Shown here piece by piece: positions 28,525-35,479 of a DNA stretch of 44,443 nucleotides. Location: IMG/VR virus record IMGVR_UViG_3300027082_000002, positions 1-44,443 of that record; one strand, 5' to 3'. The position numbers and the translations under genes are program-made. The stretch is from a virus. The notes under the pieces were generated by a model that saw only the letters and a program-made list of their open reading frames with translations, was not told the origin of the DNA and did no database searches. Position 1 is the first letter of the stretch; each line of letters begins with the position of its first letter.

Positions 28525-29117
28525 GAGAGCTTCTGGACTATGACGCAGGCTCAGGGATTTTTACTTGGCGTCAGCGAGATCGCAGCTGGTTTAAGTCCGA
28601 CAAATCGTGCCAGCTATGGAACGCGCGAGATTCGGGAAAGCGAGCCGGCTGCATCCAGCGCAGGAAAAGAAACGGCTATCGTTCTCGCCATATAAGGCTG
28701 CTAGGAAAAAGCTATATGGAACATCGCTTGGCTTGGATGTGGATGATGGGAGAGATGCCAAAAGGACAGATAGACCATATAAACCGGGATGCTACAGACA
28801 ATCGATGGTCAAATCTAAAACAATCAACATGCGATGAGAATTCCAAAAATCACTCAATGCGGGCGAATAACTCGTCTGGCGTTACAGGCGTGTATTGGAA
28901 GACGGATGCGGGAAAGTGGTGTGCGGTTTGCGGGCTTGGCGGGAAGTCTCACCACCTCGGGTATTTTGACGACATTGAAGAAGCTGCAAAAGTTGTCACT
29001 GAGTTTCGATGCCGGCATGGGTTTTCTCCTGGCCACGGGGTTCGCCTAGCCCATTACCACAATCAGGACGACACGGCAGCACAGGCAAAGGCAGCGGCAG
29101 CCAAGGAGGACTCATGA
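28497..29117 (+). CDS. HNH homing endonuclease with AP2-like C-terminal domain
   Basis: 206 residues from GTG 28497, six bases after GGAGGAGGAG; a GTG at 28479 precedes this site and is not chosen. N-terminal LRELLDYDAGSGIFTWRQRDRSW and GYRSRHIRLLGKSYMEHRLAWMWMMGEMPKGQIDHINRDATDNRWSNLKQST are the HNH domain with its H-N-H set. The C-terminal part SGVTGVYWKTDAGKWCAVCGLGGKSHHLGYFDDIEEAAKVV is an AP2-type DNA-binding domain. The gene is visibly AT-richer than its neighbours, a sign of recent acquisition. Confidence 0.88.
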   Translation: MGELAWGVLRELLDYDAGSGIFTWRQRDRSWFKSDKSCQLWNARDSGKRAGCIQRRKRNGYRSRHIRLLGKSYMEHRLAWMWMMGEMPKGQIDHINRDATDNRWSNLKQSTCDENSKNHSMRANNSSGVTGVYWKTDAGKWCAVCGLGGKSHHLGYFDDIEEAAKVVTEFRCRHGFSPGHGVRLAHYHNQDDTAAQAKAAAAKEDS

Positions 29118-29743
29118 GCGAGCGACTCAAGATTGCAACCGACCCCAAGATTGCATGGGCGATGGCGATGGATAGCGGCGTCCGGTCGCAGATGGGGCCG
29201 ATCCTCGAGGATCTTCGCAACGGCGGGGGCATTCAGTACACCGTAAAGGGTGGGGAAGGCGCCTCGCATGGCGCTGACTACGCCCCCATCTATGCCCGCA
29301 TTGCGCAGATGGAGCGGGAGCGTCCCGAGCTGGCCGCAGTGGGGCACGTGCTTTGTCATCCCGATATTGAGCGCGGCAACGCCTGGCTAGACGAGGCGGC
29401 GGACGCGGTGCATGGGGTTGCGGTCGGCATGATCCCGAATTGGAGCGATGGTCGAGCGTGGAAGCCTGCGAAGAAGACGCGTGTCGTGTATTTGGTGCGC
29501 GTGGCGATGATGGAGCGCCGCCTTAACCTGAGCAATGACCGCCCAGCCTGGCCGCCAGAGAGGATCGGCGAGATGATGGCCGACTGGTATGGCGTGTCGA
29601 TCACTACCCGCGACTGGTCACGCGACTGGATGCCGACATGGGCGGTAATCCATGCTGCTATCAACCAGATGGAGGCTGACGCGGTAGAGCCTGTCAGCGA
29701 TGTGATCGGCGAGATGATCCAGAAAAGCCGCCGCGCTGCATGA
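29114..29743 (+). CDS. Last early gene, unrecognised; positional candidate for late antiterminator
   Basis: 209 residues without a family I can name (SERLKIATDPKIAWAMAMDSGVRSQMGPILEDLRNGG, PNWSDGRAWKPAKKTRVVYLVRVAMMERRLNLSNDRPAWPPERIGEMMADWYGVSITTRDWSRDW). The basic Trp-rich middle could bind nucleic acid. In lambda-type genomes the gene here is Q, acting on the late promoter that follows. The next 240 bp hold a promoter and two terminators, the target set for such a protein. The role is inferred from place only. ATG 29114 follows AAGGAGG. Confidence 0.55.
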   Translation: MSERLKIATDPKIAWAMAMDSGVRSQMGPILEDLRNGGGIQYTVKGGEGASHGADYAPIYARIAQMERERPELAAVGHVLCHPDIERGNAWLDEAADAVHGVAVGMIPNWSDGRAWKPAKKTRVVYLVRVAMMERRLNLSNDRPAWPPERIGEMMADWYGVSITTRDWSRDWMPTWAVIHAAINQMEADAVEPVSDVIGEMIQKSRRAA

Positions 29744-29782
29744 GATGAATTCACGCGCCTATCATGCAGAAGTGAAAAGCAT

Positions 29783-29811
29783 TTGATTTTCCGCGCCCGC
29801 CATGCTACCTT
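29783..29811 (+). promoter_or_regulatory. Candidate late promoter
   Basis: TTGATT (29783-29788), 17 bases, TACCTT (29806-29811) on the plus strand, 40 bp after the last early gene. Two terminators follow before the lysis genes, as with lambda PR'. Confidence 0.5.
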
Positions 29812-29857
29812 ATTTGTAGGCTGGCGGTGCTTCGCACTAAACAGCCCATCCATTCGA

Positions 29858-29884
29858 AGCCCTGCCCATCCGGCGGGGCTTTCG
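29858..29884 (+). terminator. Intrinsic terminator 1 of the late leader
   Basis: AGCCCTGCC (29858-29866), loop CATCC, GGCGGGGCT (29872-29880): nine pairs including one G-U, then TTTCGCGTTT. It lies about 45 bp after the predicted late promoter. Confidence 0.7.
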
Positions 29885-29959
29885 CGTTTATGCCGCCCTG
29901 CGGGCCTGTTCCCCCGCCATAGACCGGGCGGCACCCTGTCCCCGTGCCCTCCCGCACTT

Positions 29960-29984
29960 GGCCCCTGACTAGCGGGCCTTTTTT
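29960..29984 (+). terminator. Intrinsic terminator 2 before the lysis cassette
   Basis: GGCCC (29960-29964), nine-base loop, GGGCC (29974-29978), then six T. A short stem with a perfect U run, 18 bp before the endolysin start. Confidence 0.65.
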
Positions 29985-30002
29985 ATTCGCTGAGGTGAAC
30001 TC

Positions 30003-30362
30003 ATGAAGCTGTCGGAGAACTTCGCCCGCCATGAGTTCGCCTGCTCGTGCGGCTGCGGCTTTGACACTATCGACGCCGCCACGCTTGAAGTGCTGGAGGA
30101 GGTGCGCCGCTATTTTGGCCGCCCCGTGATCGTCACCAGCGGGGCGCGATGCCGTGAGTACAACGCCAGTGTTGGGGGCGTGCCGGAGAGCCAGCATATT
30201 CTAGGCCGCGCTGCTGACATCAAGGTGCAAGACCATCCTCCGATGGCTGTCGCTGATTTCATTGCAGAGAGATTTCCGAGTGCGAGCATCGGGCGATACA
30301 TCACTTTCACACACGTCGACACCCGCTCCGATGGGCCGGCTCGCTGGGGGAGTCATGGCTGA
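30003..30362 (+). CDS. Endolysin, M15-type D-Ala peptidase
   Basis: 119 residues of the Peptidase_M15_3 (VanY/zinc) family: MKLSENFARHEFACSCGCG, VTSGARCREYNASVGGV, then the zinc ligands His65 and Asp72 (ESQHILGRAADI) and His104 (YITFTHVDTRSDG). It cuts peptide crosslinks in peptidoglycan. No signal peptide or SAR domain is seen, so a holin is needed for release. It is the first gene after the late leader and overlaps the next by 8 bp. Confidence 0.9.
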   Translation: MKLSENFARHEFACSCGCGFDTIDAATLEVLEEVRRYFGRPVIVTSGARCREYNASVGGVPESQHILGRAADIKVQDHPPMAVADFIAERFPSASIGRYITFTHVDTRSDGPARWGSHG

Positions 30363-30609
30363 CCCACGAGACCCTGATGTCTGGGAGATGATCTTCACGC
30401 AGACGCCGACGTTTCTGCGCTGGTTGCTCGGCATCCTGACCCTCGGACTGTTTACGTTGGCAAGCGTCCTGTACCGCTGGCACCGGGCCGACATGAAAGA
30501 GATGCACGAGCGCATGGACAGGATGGACTCGCTCGCCAACCGCAGGCACGACGAAACCAACCGCCTGCTTTTGCAGATCGCCTCGAACACGCGGAAGGAC
30601 CAGTCATGA
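30355..30609 (+). CDS. Membrane protein of the lysis cassette, holin or spanin candidate (84 aa)
   Basis: 84 residues with one membrane helix (about 21-41: FLRWLLGILTLGLFTLASVLY) followed by a basic coiled coil (WHRADMKEMHERMDRMDSLANRRHDET). Positive charges right after the span favour a cytoplasmic C-terminus, against a classical inner-membrane spanin. Gene order (endolysin, this gene, lipoprotein) nevertheless resembles an Rz/Rz1-like set. The assignment is uncertain. Confidence 0.6.
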   Translation: MADPRDPDVWEMIFTQTPTFLRWLLGILTLGLFTLASVLYRWHRADMKEMHERMDRMDSLANRRHDETNRLLLQIASNTRKDQS

Positions 30610-30971
30610 AAGCCATCATCGCCGTATCGTTGCTCGCACTGCTCACCGCCTGCGGCATGACACCCTCGTCATCCCCGATTGCGGGTGACGGCTATCAGTT
30701 CGGCGACCTGACTGATCGCGTGCTGACGCTACAGGCCCGCTACTGCGCAGAGACTGACCCACGCCGGAGGGCAGTTCGACTGGCGGCTCTCCGTGCTGCC
30801 GGTGTGCCTGTGCCTGCAAGTGGTGCGTGTACCGACATCCTCGCGCTGATCCCCGAGCCCGCACTCGATGTGGACGTGGAGCAAGCCGAGACCGACCAGC
30901 GCCGATTCGAGGGCCTGAGCGATGCAGATACAGATACCGCACCGGCTGCTGACGACTCGCGCCCCGAGTGA
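30606..30971 (+). CDS. Lipoprotein of the lysis cassette, possible outer-membrane spanin
   Basis: 121 residues beginning with a lipoprotein signal (MKAIIAVSLLALLTACG; lipobox LTAC, Cys16), then a periplasmic part with two further Cys (YCAETDP, GACTDIL) and an acidic tail. A lipoprotein next to a lysis membrane protein fits an o-spanin, though it is longer and less Pro-rich than Rz1. It overlaps the next gene by 50 bp. Confidence 0.65.
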   Translation: MKAIIAVSLLALLTACGMTPSSSPIAGDGYQFGDLTDRVLTLQARYCAETDPRRRAVRLAALRAAGVPVPASGACTDILALIPEPALDVDVEQAETDQRRFEGLSDADTDTAPAADDSRPE

Positions 30972-31311
30972 CGCGCCCTCGCCATGGCTGGACAGTGGCC
31001 GCCCTCGCTGGATGGTCGCCTCCCCCTGGGTGGTGATCGCTGACGGCAAGCGCTTCGAGATCCCCGCCGGCTTCATCTTTGACGGCTCATCAATCCCGCG
31101 CCTGCTGTGGTGGCTGTTCCCGCCTGGCTATACGCCTGCATGGGAGGCGGCCTGTTTCCACGACTGGTGCTATGCCTTCGCCTATCGCGATGTAAGCAAG
31201 GCGTTCGCAGACGATGCCCTGCGGGACATCATGACCAAGCAGGGGGCCGCGCCATGGGTCGCTCGACTGTTCCACGTCGCCGTCTCCAAGTTTGGTCGCG
31301 GCGGCTGGTAG
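30922..31311 (+). CDS. DUF1353 protein
   Basis: 129 residues: WVVIADGKRFEIPAGFIFDGSSIPRLLWWLFPPGY, then ACFHDWCYAFAYRDVSKAFADDALRDIM, the DUF1353 signature with the invariant DGSS(I/V)P and HDW. Common in late regions of tailed phages, often near lysis genes; activity unknown. It begins inside the lipoprotein gene in another frame. Confidence 0.85.
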   Translation: MQIQIPHRLLTTRAPSDAPSPWLDSGRPRWMVASPWVVIADGKRFEIPAGFIFDGSSIPRLLWWLFPPGYTPAWEAACFHDWCYAFAYRDVSKAFADDALRDIMTKQGAAPWVARLFHVAVSKFGRGGW

Positions 31312-31382
31312 GGCACAGCCTGCTGGCCCTGCTGGCTGCAAACCTGCTGGTCGGGCTCATCTGGCATCGAGGCAAGCAATGA
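31254..31382 (+). CDS. Small membrane protein (42 aa)
   Basis: 42 residues: a strongly basic start (MGRSTVPRRRLQVWSRR) then one membrane helix (GHSLLALLAANLLVGLIWH). It is embedded in the end of the DUF1353 gene in another frame and coupled to the next gene (ATGA). It could be a small holin or antiholin. The short length keeps confidence low. Confidence 0.4.
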   Translation: MGRSTVPRRRLQVWSRRLVGHSLLALLAANLLVGLIWHRGKQ

Positions 31383-31564
31383 CCGCACGACAGAAGGCCG
31401 CCCAAGGCATGAAGGCCAACGCCGACAACGGCTCGCTAACGCTGGTTGCTGTGGTGGCATGGGCCGCTGCCGAGTATGGCGGCGTGCAGCTCCCGCCCGG
31501 TATCAGCGAGATGGTCGCGGGCTGGGTGGTGATGCTTGGGACGAGACTCAAGGGGGCGCTGTGA
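31379..31564 (+). CDS. Small membrane protein, holin-like (61 aa)
   Basis: 61 residues with a hydrophobic segment (LTLVAVVAWAAAEYGGVQLPP) and a second weaker one (MVAGWVVMLGTRL), polar ends, and a basic N-terminus (TARQKAAQGMKANAD). This outline resembles short phage holins with AEY-GV-LP between helices. It is coupled to the 36-residue ORF by TGATG. Holin candidate. Confidence 0.5.
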   Translation: MTARQKAAQGMKANADNGSLTLVAVVAWAAAEYGGVQLPPGISEMVAGWVVMLGTRLKGAL

Positions 31565-31674
31565 TGGCGAAGTTCCGTGGTGAGCGCCCCGCGAGCCCTG
31601 CCAGTGGCAGAGGTGCGGACTGGGGCGTTCAGCCAATGCGCTCAATGCTCAATCCAATGCGCAGCGAGCATTAA
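31564..31674 (+). CDS. Small basic ORF (36 aa)
   Basis: MAKFRGERPASPASGRGADW followed by a tail encoded by the AATGC repeats and ending SEH. The ATG is joined to the upstream stop as TGATG. There is no homology or structure to support function; it may be a fortuitous frame across the repeats. Confidence 0.3.
   Translation: MAKFRGERPASPASGRGADWGVQPMRSMLNPMRSEH
31633..31673 (+). repeat. AATGC-rich repeat cluster downstream of the lysis genes
   Basis: CAATGCGCTCAATGCTCAAT is followed by CCAATGCGC and then GAGCATT, giving two copies of CAATGCGC and CAATGCTCAA with an inverted GAGCATT. The same words occur at 12004-12040 (AATGCTCA twice, GCGCATTGAGC), so this could be a shared protein-binding motif. 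Confidence 0.5.
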
Positions 31675-31796
31675 CATCCAGCCGCAGGTGGAGGTGATCC
31701 CCTCTGGCTACTCAAGGGCGTGCGCCGCGAGGCGATAGGTCATCACTAGCGCCGACAGAAAGCTGCCGGCGTGCCTAAATTGAGAAGGTGGTGTGG

Positions 31797-31802
31797 TAAA
31801 AT
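31797..31802 (+). promoter_or_regulatory. Extended -10 promoter candidate for the HNH gene
   Basis: TG-G-TAAAAT (31794-31802) makes an extended -10 element 6 bases before the leader hairpin. No well-spaced -35 is seen. It would let the HNH gene be expressed independently of the late operon. Confidence 0.45.
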
Positions 31803-31807
31803 AAAAC

Positions 31808-31873
31808 GAGCCCCAGGGGGGTGCGCTAACACCGCCCTGAGGCTCTAACCACGAGCAATGTAGGAGATTGCCC
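31808..31873 (+). ncRNA. Structured 5' leader of the HNH gene: long hairpin plus Shine-Dalgarno-loop hairpin
   Basis: Hairpin 1 (31808-31845): GAGCC/GGCTC, CAGGG/CCCTG and GGTG/CACC stack as 5, 5 and 4 pairs, separated by one C-A and one G-G mismatch, with a CGCTAA loop. Hairpin 2 (31855-31871): GCAAT/ATTGC with a GTAGGAG loop that presents the ribosome site 7 bases before ATG 31874. It is not followed by a U run, so it is not a terminator. It looks like a conserved leader that controls or insulates translation. Confidence 0.65.
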
Positions 31874-32503
31874 ATGGCTGCCGCCAAGCATACCAGCGCC
31901 CACGTTTGTCGTCACTGCGAAAACGAATTCCACGGGCGAAAGCGCAAATACTGCACTCCAGATTGCCAACAGCAGGCCGCCTACCAGCGCAAGGTAAAAC
32001 GTGGCATCAAGGGCGCGACTGGCCGCTCCAGACGTGTCCCGCGCCCCATCATTAATGGCCGCCGGGTGTGCCTTGATTGCAACAGGGGCCTGCCTATGGC
32101 GTCTTTCCCCGAATGCCGTACAGCGAAAAGCGGGAGGAGGGGCGTGTGCCGCGGATGCTGGCGCGTCTACTCCAGGGTGAAGCGCCAGGCTGAGAAGGCA
32201 ATCAGTCTGTCAGTCGACAGGGAGATGCGCGCCGCTCTGAACAGACGGGGCGGGTCCAGCAAGATCGAAAGGCTATGCGGCTATTCAGTCGCTGAGCTGA
32301 GATTCCATCTTGAGCGTCAATTCACCCGGGGGATGTCCTGGGAGAACTTCGATCAGATCCACATCGATCACATCATACCGCGGGCCTCGTTCAATCTCAG
32401 CGATGAGAGGGATTGGCGCGCCTGCTGGGCGTTGACCAACCTCCAGCCGCGATGGGCCCGGGATAACCAGTCGAAGGCCGCCAGGCGACTCTCGCTCCTG
32501 TGA
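31874..32503 (+). CDS. HNH endonuclease with N-terminal zinc finger, next to cos
   Basis: 209 residues. N-terminal zinc knuckle (VCRHCENEFHGRKRKYCTPDCQQ), a basic linker, a second Cys cluster (RRVCLDCNRGLP ... SGRRGVCRGCWRVY), then a C-terminal HNH core (MSWENFDQIHIDHIIPRASF ... CWALTNLQPRWARDNQSK). This is the IDHI-P and N-L-P layout of free-standing HNH endonucleases. It directly precedes the cos region and terminase, a place where several phages keep an HNH protein that assists packaging, but selfish homing is equally possible. Own leader and probable promoter. Confidence 0.85.
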   Translation: MAAAKHTSAHVCRHCENEFHGRKRKYCTPDCQQQAAYQRKVKRGIKGATGRSRRVPRPIINGRRVCLDCNRGLPMASFPECRTAKSGRRGVCRGCWRVYSRVKRQAEKAISLSVDREMRAALNRRGGSSKIERLCGYSVAELRFHLERQFTRGMSWENFDQIHIDHIIPRASFNLSDERDWRACWALTNLQPRWARDNQSKAARRLSLL

Positions 32504-32669
32504 AAAACGCGGGTCCTTCTGGAGCCCCTAACCCCCGTCCACGGGGCGCTGAGACCCCGGATTTCGACAATTTTTCGCCCCTCCTGGGCCACCACCACCA
32601 CCCGCCGCCATGCCGCGCCGTTGCTGATTTCGGCGCTGCTGATGGTGGGGAATCGCGGACGCATCGAAT
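32504..32669 (+). other. Candidate cos region (cosN about 32541-32560)
   Basis: The 166 bp between the HNH gene and the terminase small subunit carry GCGGGTCCTTCTGG (about 32509-32522) and ACGGGGCGCTGAGACCCCGG (32541-32560), then an AT tract (GATTTCGACAATTTTTCG). From memory lambda cos reads GGGTCCTT, some distance, ACGGGGCGGCGACCTCGCGG, so the shared ACGGGGCG-GA-CC-CGG frame is strong. By analogy the 12-base overhang would start at about 32544 (GGGCGCTGAGAC). The Nu1-like and A-like terminase downstream agrees. Confidence 0.6.
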
Positions 32670-33173
32670 GTGGCAGAGATCAATCGCCTGGAAGAGGCCT
32701 ACAACTGGAACATCACCAGGCTAGCTGACGCATTCGACCTCGACCGGGGGACGGTGCGCCGTCGCCTACGGGAAGCTGGCGTCGTGCCGGCGGGTTCTCG
32801 CAATGGGGCCAACGTCTACGCCCTGCGTGATGCTGCACCGGCATTGTTCGGCAACACCGTCAGCCATGCTGGAGCGGAGCCGGACGAGCTTTCCCCGCAA
32901 GATCGCAAGGCGTGGTTCCAGTCGGAAAACGAGCGCATCAAGTACGAGCAGGAGATGCGAAGCCTGGTGCCTGCCGAAGAGGCCCACCGCGAGATGAGCC
33001 GGCTGGCCAAGGCGGTCGCGAGTGGACTGGACAGCCTGGCCGACATGCTCGAGCGGGATGCCGGCCTGCCGCCGGAAGCCATCGACCTGGTGGAGGCCAC
33101 CACCGACGCCCTGCGCGAGCAGATGTACCAGGCGATCATCGACGACGACGGCGAGGAGCTGGCCGATGGGTAG
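32670..33173 (+). CDS. Terminase small subunit (DUF1441, Nu1-like)
   Basis: 167 residues from GTG 32670. An N-terminal winged helix (YNWNITRLADAFDLDRGTVRRRLREAG) reads cos, then a helical region with LSPQDRKAWFQSENERIKYEQEMRSLVPAEEAHREMSRLAKAVASGL, the DUF1441 pattern, and an acidic C-terminus that contacts the large subunit. It recognises cosB and starts DNA packaging. It overlaps the large subunit start by 8 bp. Confidence 0.85.
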   Translation: MAEINRLEEAYNWNITRLADAFDLDRGTVRRRLREAGVVPAGSRNGANVYALRDAAPALFGNTVSHAGAEPDELSPQDRKAWFQSENERIKYEQEMRSLVPAEEAHREMSRLAKAVASGLDSLADMLERDAGLPPEAIDLVEATTDALREQMYQAIIDDDGEELADG

Positions 33174-35244
33174 CACCGCCAGCGCCGCCGCCATCCGCCG
33201 CGATGTCGCCGAACTGATCCGCCCGCCGCGCCGCATCCGGGCCAGCCAGGCCGCTGCCGAGCGGATGAAGGTGGTGGGCGGTGACGGCACGGTGCGCGAC
33301 TGGAGTCCCGAGGCCACGCCCTACATGGTCGAGCCGCTCGACTGCATGGGCCTGCGCAAGTACGACGCGGTGATCTTCGTCGGCCCCGCGCGGACCGGCA
33401 AGACCAATGCCCTGGTCGATGGCTTCGTCGCCTACAAGATCGACTGCGACCCCGGCGACGGCCTGATCATCCAGATCAGCGAGGACAAGGCCCGCGAGTT
33501 CAGCAAGAAGCGCATCGACCGCATGCTGCAGCACTCGCCGGCGCTGGCCGCCCGGCTCAGCCCTCGCGGCCACGACAACAACGTGCACGACAAGACGTTT
33601 CGGGCCGGCAACTACCTCGGCATTAAGTGGCCATCGAAGAACGTGATGGCGTCGAGCGACTACCAGTTCGTGCTGATCACCGACTTCGACCGCCTGGGCG
33701 ACGACATCGATGGCGAGGGCGACCCCTTCACCCTGGCCAGCAAGCGCACGCAGACCTTCGGCTCCACCGGCATGACGCTCGCCGAGAGCTCGCCGGGGCG
33801 CGAGATCACCGATCCCGACTGGCGCCGCCCCGACGATGCGCCGCACATGGCGCCGCCGACCACCGGCATTCTGGATCTCTACAACCAGGGCGACCGCCGC
33901 CTGCTCTACTGGCAGTGCCCCGAGTCGGCCTGCCGGCGCTGGTTCACGCCGACCATGGACCACTTCAACCAGGCCAGCGCCCGCGTGTTCTGTCCGCACT
34001 GCGCCACCGAGATCGACCCCAAGGCCAAGCGCGCCTTGAATCTGGCCGGGCGCTGGGTGCCGGAGGGCTGCGAGCTGACCCTCGAGGGCGAGCTGATCGG
34101 CACGCCGCGTCAGACGCGGATCGCCTCGTTCTGGATGGAAGGCCCGAGCGCCGCCTTCCAGAGCTGGGCGAGCCTCGCCGAGAAGCTCAAGCGCGCCGAG
34201 GAGACCTTCGAGACCACCGGATCTCAGGAAACGCTGAAGACCGTCATCAATACCGACTGGGGCCGGCCTTACCTGCACCGTCGCAGCGAGGTGCAGCGTT
34301 CCAGCCAGCAGCTCATGGACCGCGCCGAGCAGACCGAACGGCGCACCGTGCCGCATGGCGTGCGCTTCCTCACCGCCACCGTCGACGTGCAGGGCGGCAA
34401 GCATCGCCGCTTCGTGGTGCAGATTCACGGCTGGGGCGTGCAGCGCGAGAAGTGGATCATCGACCGCTTCAACATCAAGGAAGACCGCGGCCCGGACAAC
34501 GACCAGCCGCCGCGCCAGATCAGCCCGGCCACCCAACCAGAGGACTGGGACCTGCTGACCCGCGACGTGCTCAAGCGCTCCTATCGCCTCGCCGATGGCA
34601 GAGGCCGGCGCATGCCGATCCTCGCCGTGGCCGTCGACACCGGCGGCGAGAAGGGCGACGACGGCGAGTCAGTCACCAGCCAGGCCTACGACTGGTTCCG
34701 CCGGCTGCGCAAGGATGGCCTGCAGTCTCGCGCCTACCTGGTCAAGGGCGGCAGCAGCCGGACAGCCAATCGCGTCACCAAGAGCTGGCCCGACAACACC
34801 GGCCGCAAGAGCCGCAAGAGCCGCGCCCGCGGCGACGTGCCGCTCTACATCCTCGGCACCGATCTGCTCAAGGACGCCGTGGCCGCGATGATGGATCGCG
34901 ACAACCCCGGCGCCGGCTACATGCACGTGCCCAGCTGGCTCGGCCGCTGGTGGTACGACGAGCTGACCTACGAGGTCCGCGACCCGGCCACCGGCAAGTG
35001 GAGCCGCCCCGGCAAGCGCCCGAACGAGGCGTTCGACCTGCTGGCCTACGACTCGGCGCTGGGCATCATCCTCGGTATCGAGAAGATCGACTGGGCCGCG
35101 CCGCCGCCCTGGGCCACCGACTGGGACGAAAACATTCTCGTCTTCGATCCGGAGGCTGGCCAACGACCCGCCGAGCCCGCCTACAAGCACGAGCAGGCAC
35201 CGCCCAAGAAGCGCCGCCGCAAGGTGGCCAAGCCCCGAATCTAG
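33166..35244 (+). CDS. Terminase large subunit, lambda GpA family
   Basis: 692 residues. The ATPase has Walker A GPARTGKT (about 73-80), a Walker B-type VLITDFDRLGDD with the GpA-specific spacing, and TLAESSPGREI as coupling segment. A zinc-like CPESACRRWF ... CPHCAT lies in the middle. The C-terminal nuclease domain carries ATVDVQGG and VAVDTGGEKGDDGESV acidic residues. It cuts at cos and pumps DNA into the prohead. ATG 33166 is inside the small subunit end. Confidence 0.95.
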   Translation: MGSTASAAAIRRDVAELIRPPRRIRASQAAAERMKVVGGDGTVRDWSPEATPYMVEPLDCMGLRKYDAVIFVGPARTGKTNALVDGFVAYKIDCDPGDGLIIQISEDKAREFSKKRIDRMLQHSPALAARLSPRGHDNNVHDKTFRAGNYLGIKWPSKNVMASSDYQFVLITDFDRLGDDIDGEGDPFTLASKRTQTFGSTGMTLAESSPGREITDPDWRRPDDAPHMAPPTTGILDLYNQGDRRLLYWQCPESACRRWFTPTMDHFNQASARVFCPHCATEIDPKAKRALNLAGRWVPEGCELTLEGELIGTPRQTRIASFWMEGPSAAFQSWASLAEKLKRAEETFETTGSQETLKTVINTDWGRPYLHRRSEVQRSSQQLMDRAEQTERRTVPHGVRFLTATVDVQGGKHRRFVVQIHGWGVQREKWIIDRFNIKEDRGPDNDQPPRQISPATQPEDWDLLTRDVLKRSYRLADGRGRRMPILAVAVDTGGEKGDDGESVTSQAYDWFRRLRKDGLQSRAYLVKGGSSRTANRVTKSWPDNTGRKSRKSRARGDVPLYILGTDLLKDAVAAMMDRDNPGAGYMHVPSWLGRWWYDELTYEVRDPATGKWSRPGKRPNEAFDLLAYDSALGIILGIEKIDWAAPPPWATDWDENILVFDPEAGQRPAEPAYKHEQAPPKKRRRKVAKPRI

Positions 35245-35253
35245 GAGGTCCGC

Positions 35254-35478
35254 ATGGCCTACACGACCGACGACCTCGCCAAGGTACGCCAGGCGATCCT
35301 CGACCTGGCCAGCGGCAACCGGGCGACGATGGTCACCAAGGACGGCCGTACCGTCCAGTACGCTCGCGCCGACATCGACAAGTTGCGCGCCCTGGAGCGC
35401 ACCATCGCCGCCGACCTGCAGCCGACCACCGGCCGCCGTTCGCGTACCCGTTACACCGTGACCAGCAAGGGGCTGTGA
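35254..35478 (+). CDS. Head-tail joining protein gpW
   Basis: 74 residues matching lambda gpW: YTTDDLAKVRQAILDLASG, QYARADIDKLRALERTIAADL and a basic C-terminus. The gpW ring sits below the portal and keeps DNA in, preparing for tail joining. Its place between terminase and portal is conserved. One base separates it from the portal. Confidence 0.9.
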   Translation: MAYTTDDLAKVRQAILDLASGNRATMVTKDGRTVQYARADIDKLRALERTIAADLQPTTGRRSRTRYTVTSKGL

Positions 35479-35479
35479 C

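Noticed and set aside
31808-32503. HNH gene with structured leader as a HEARO/IsrB-type RNA-guided nuclease
   Set aside because: The protein has no RuvC parts and is only 209 residues, and the leader is far shorter than the guide RNAs of that family.
33136-34536. Very long minus-strand open frame opposite the terminase gene
   Set aside because: High-GC antisense shadow with Gly/Arg/His/Val-rich composition and no ribosome site; the same holds for long antisense frames at 35333-37189, 38568-39737 and 22358-23377.
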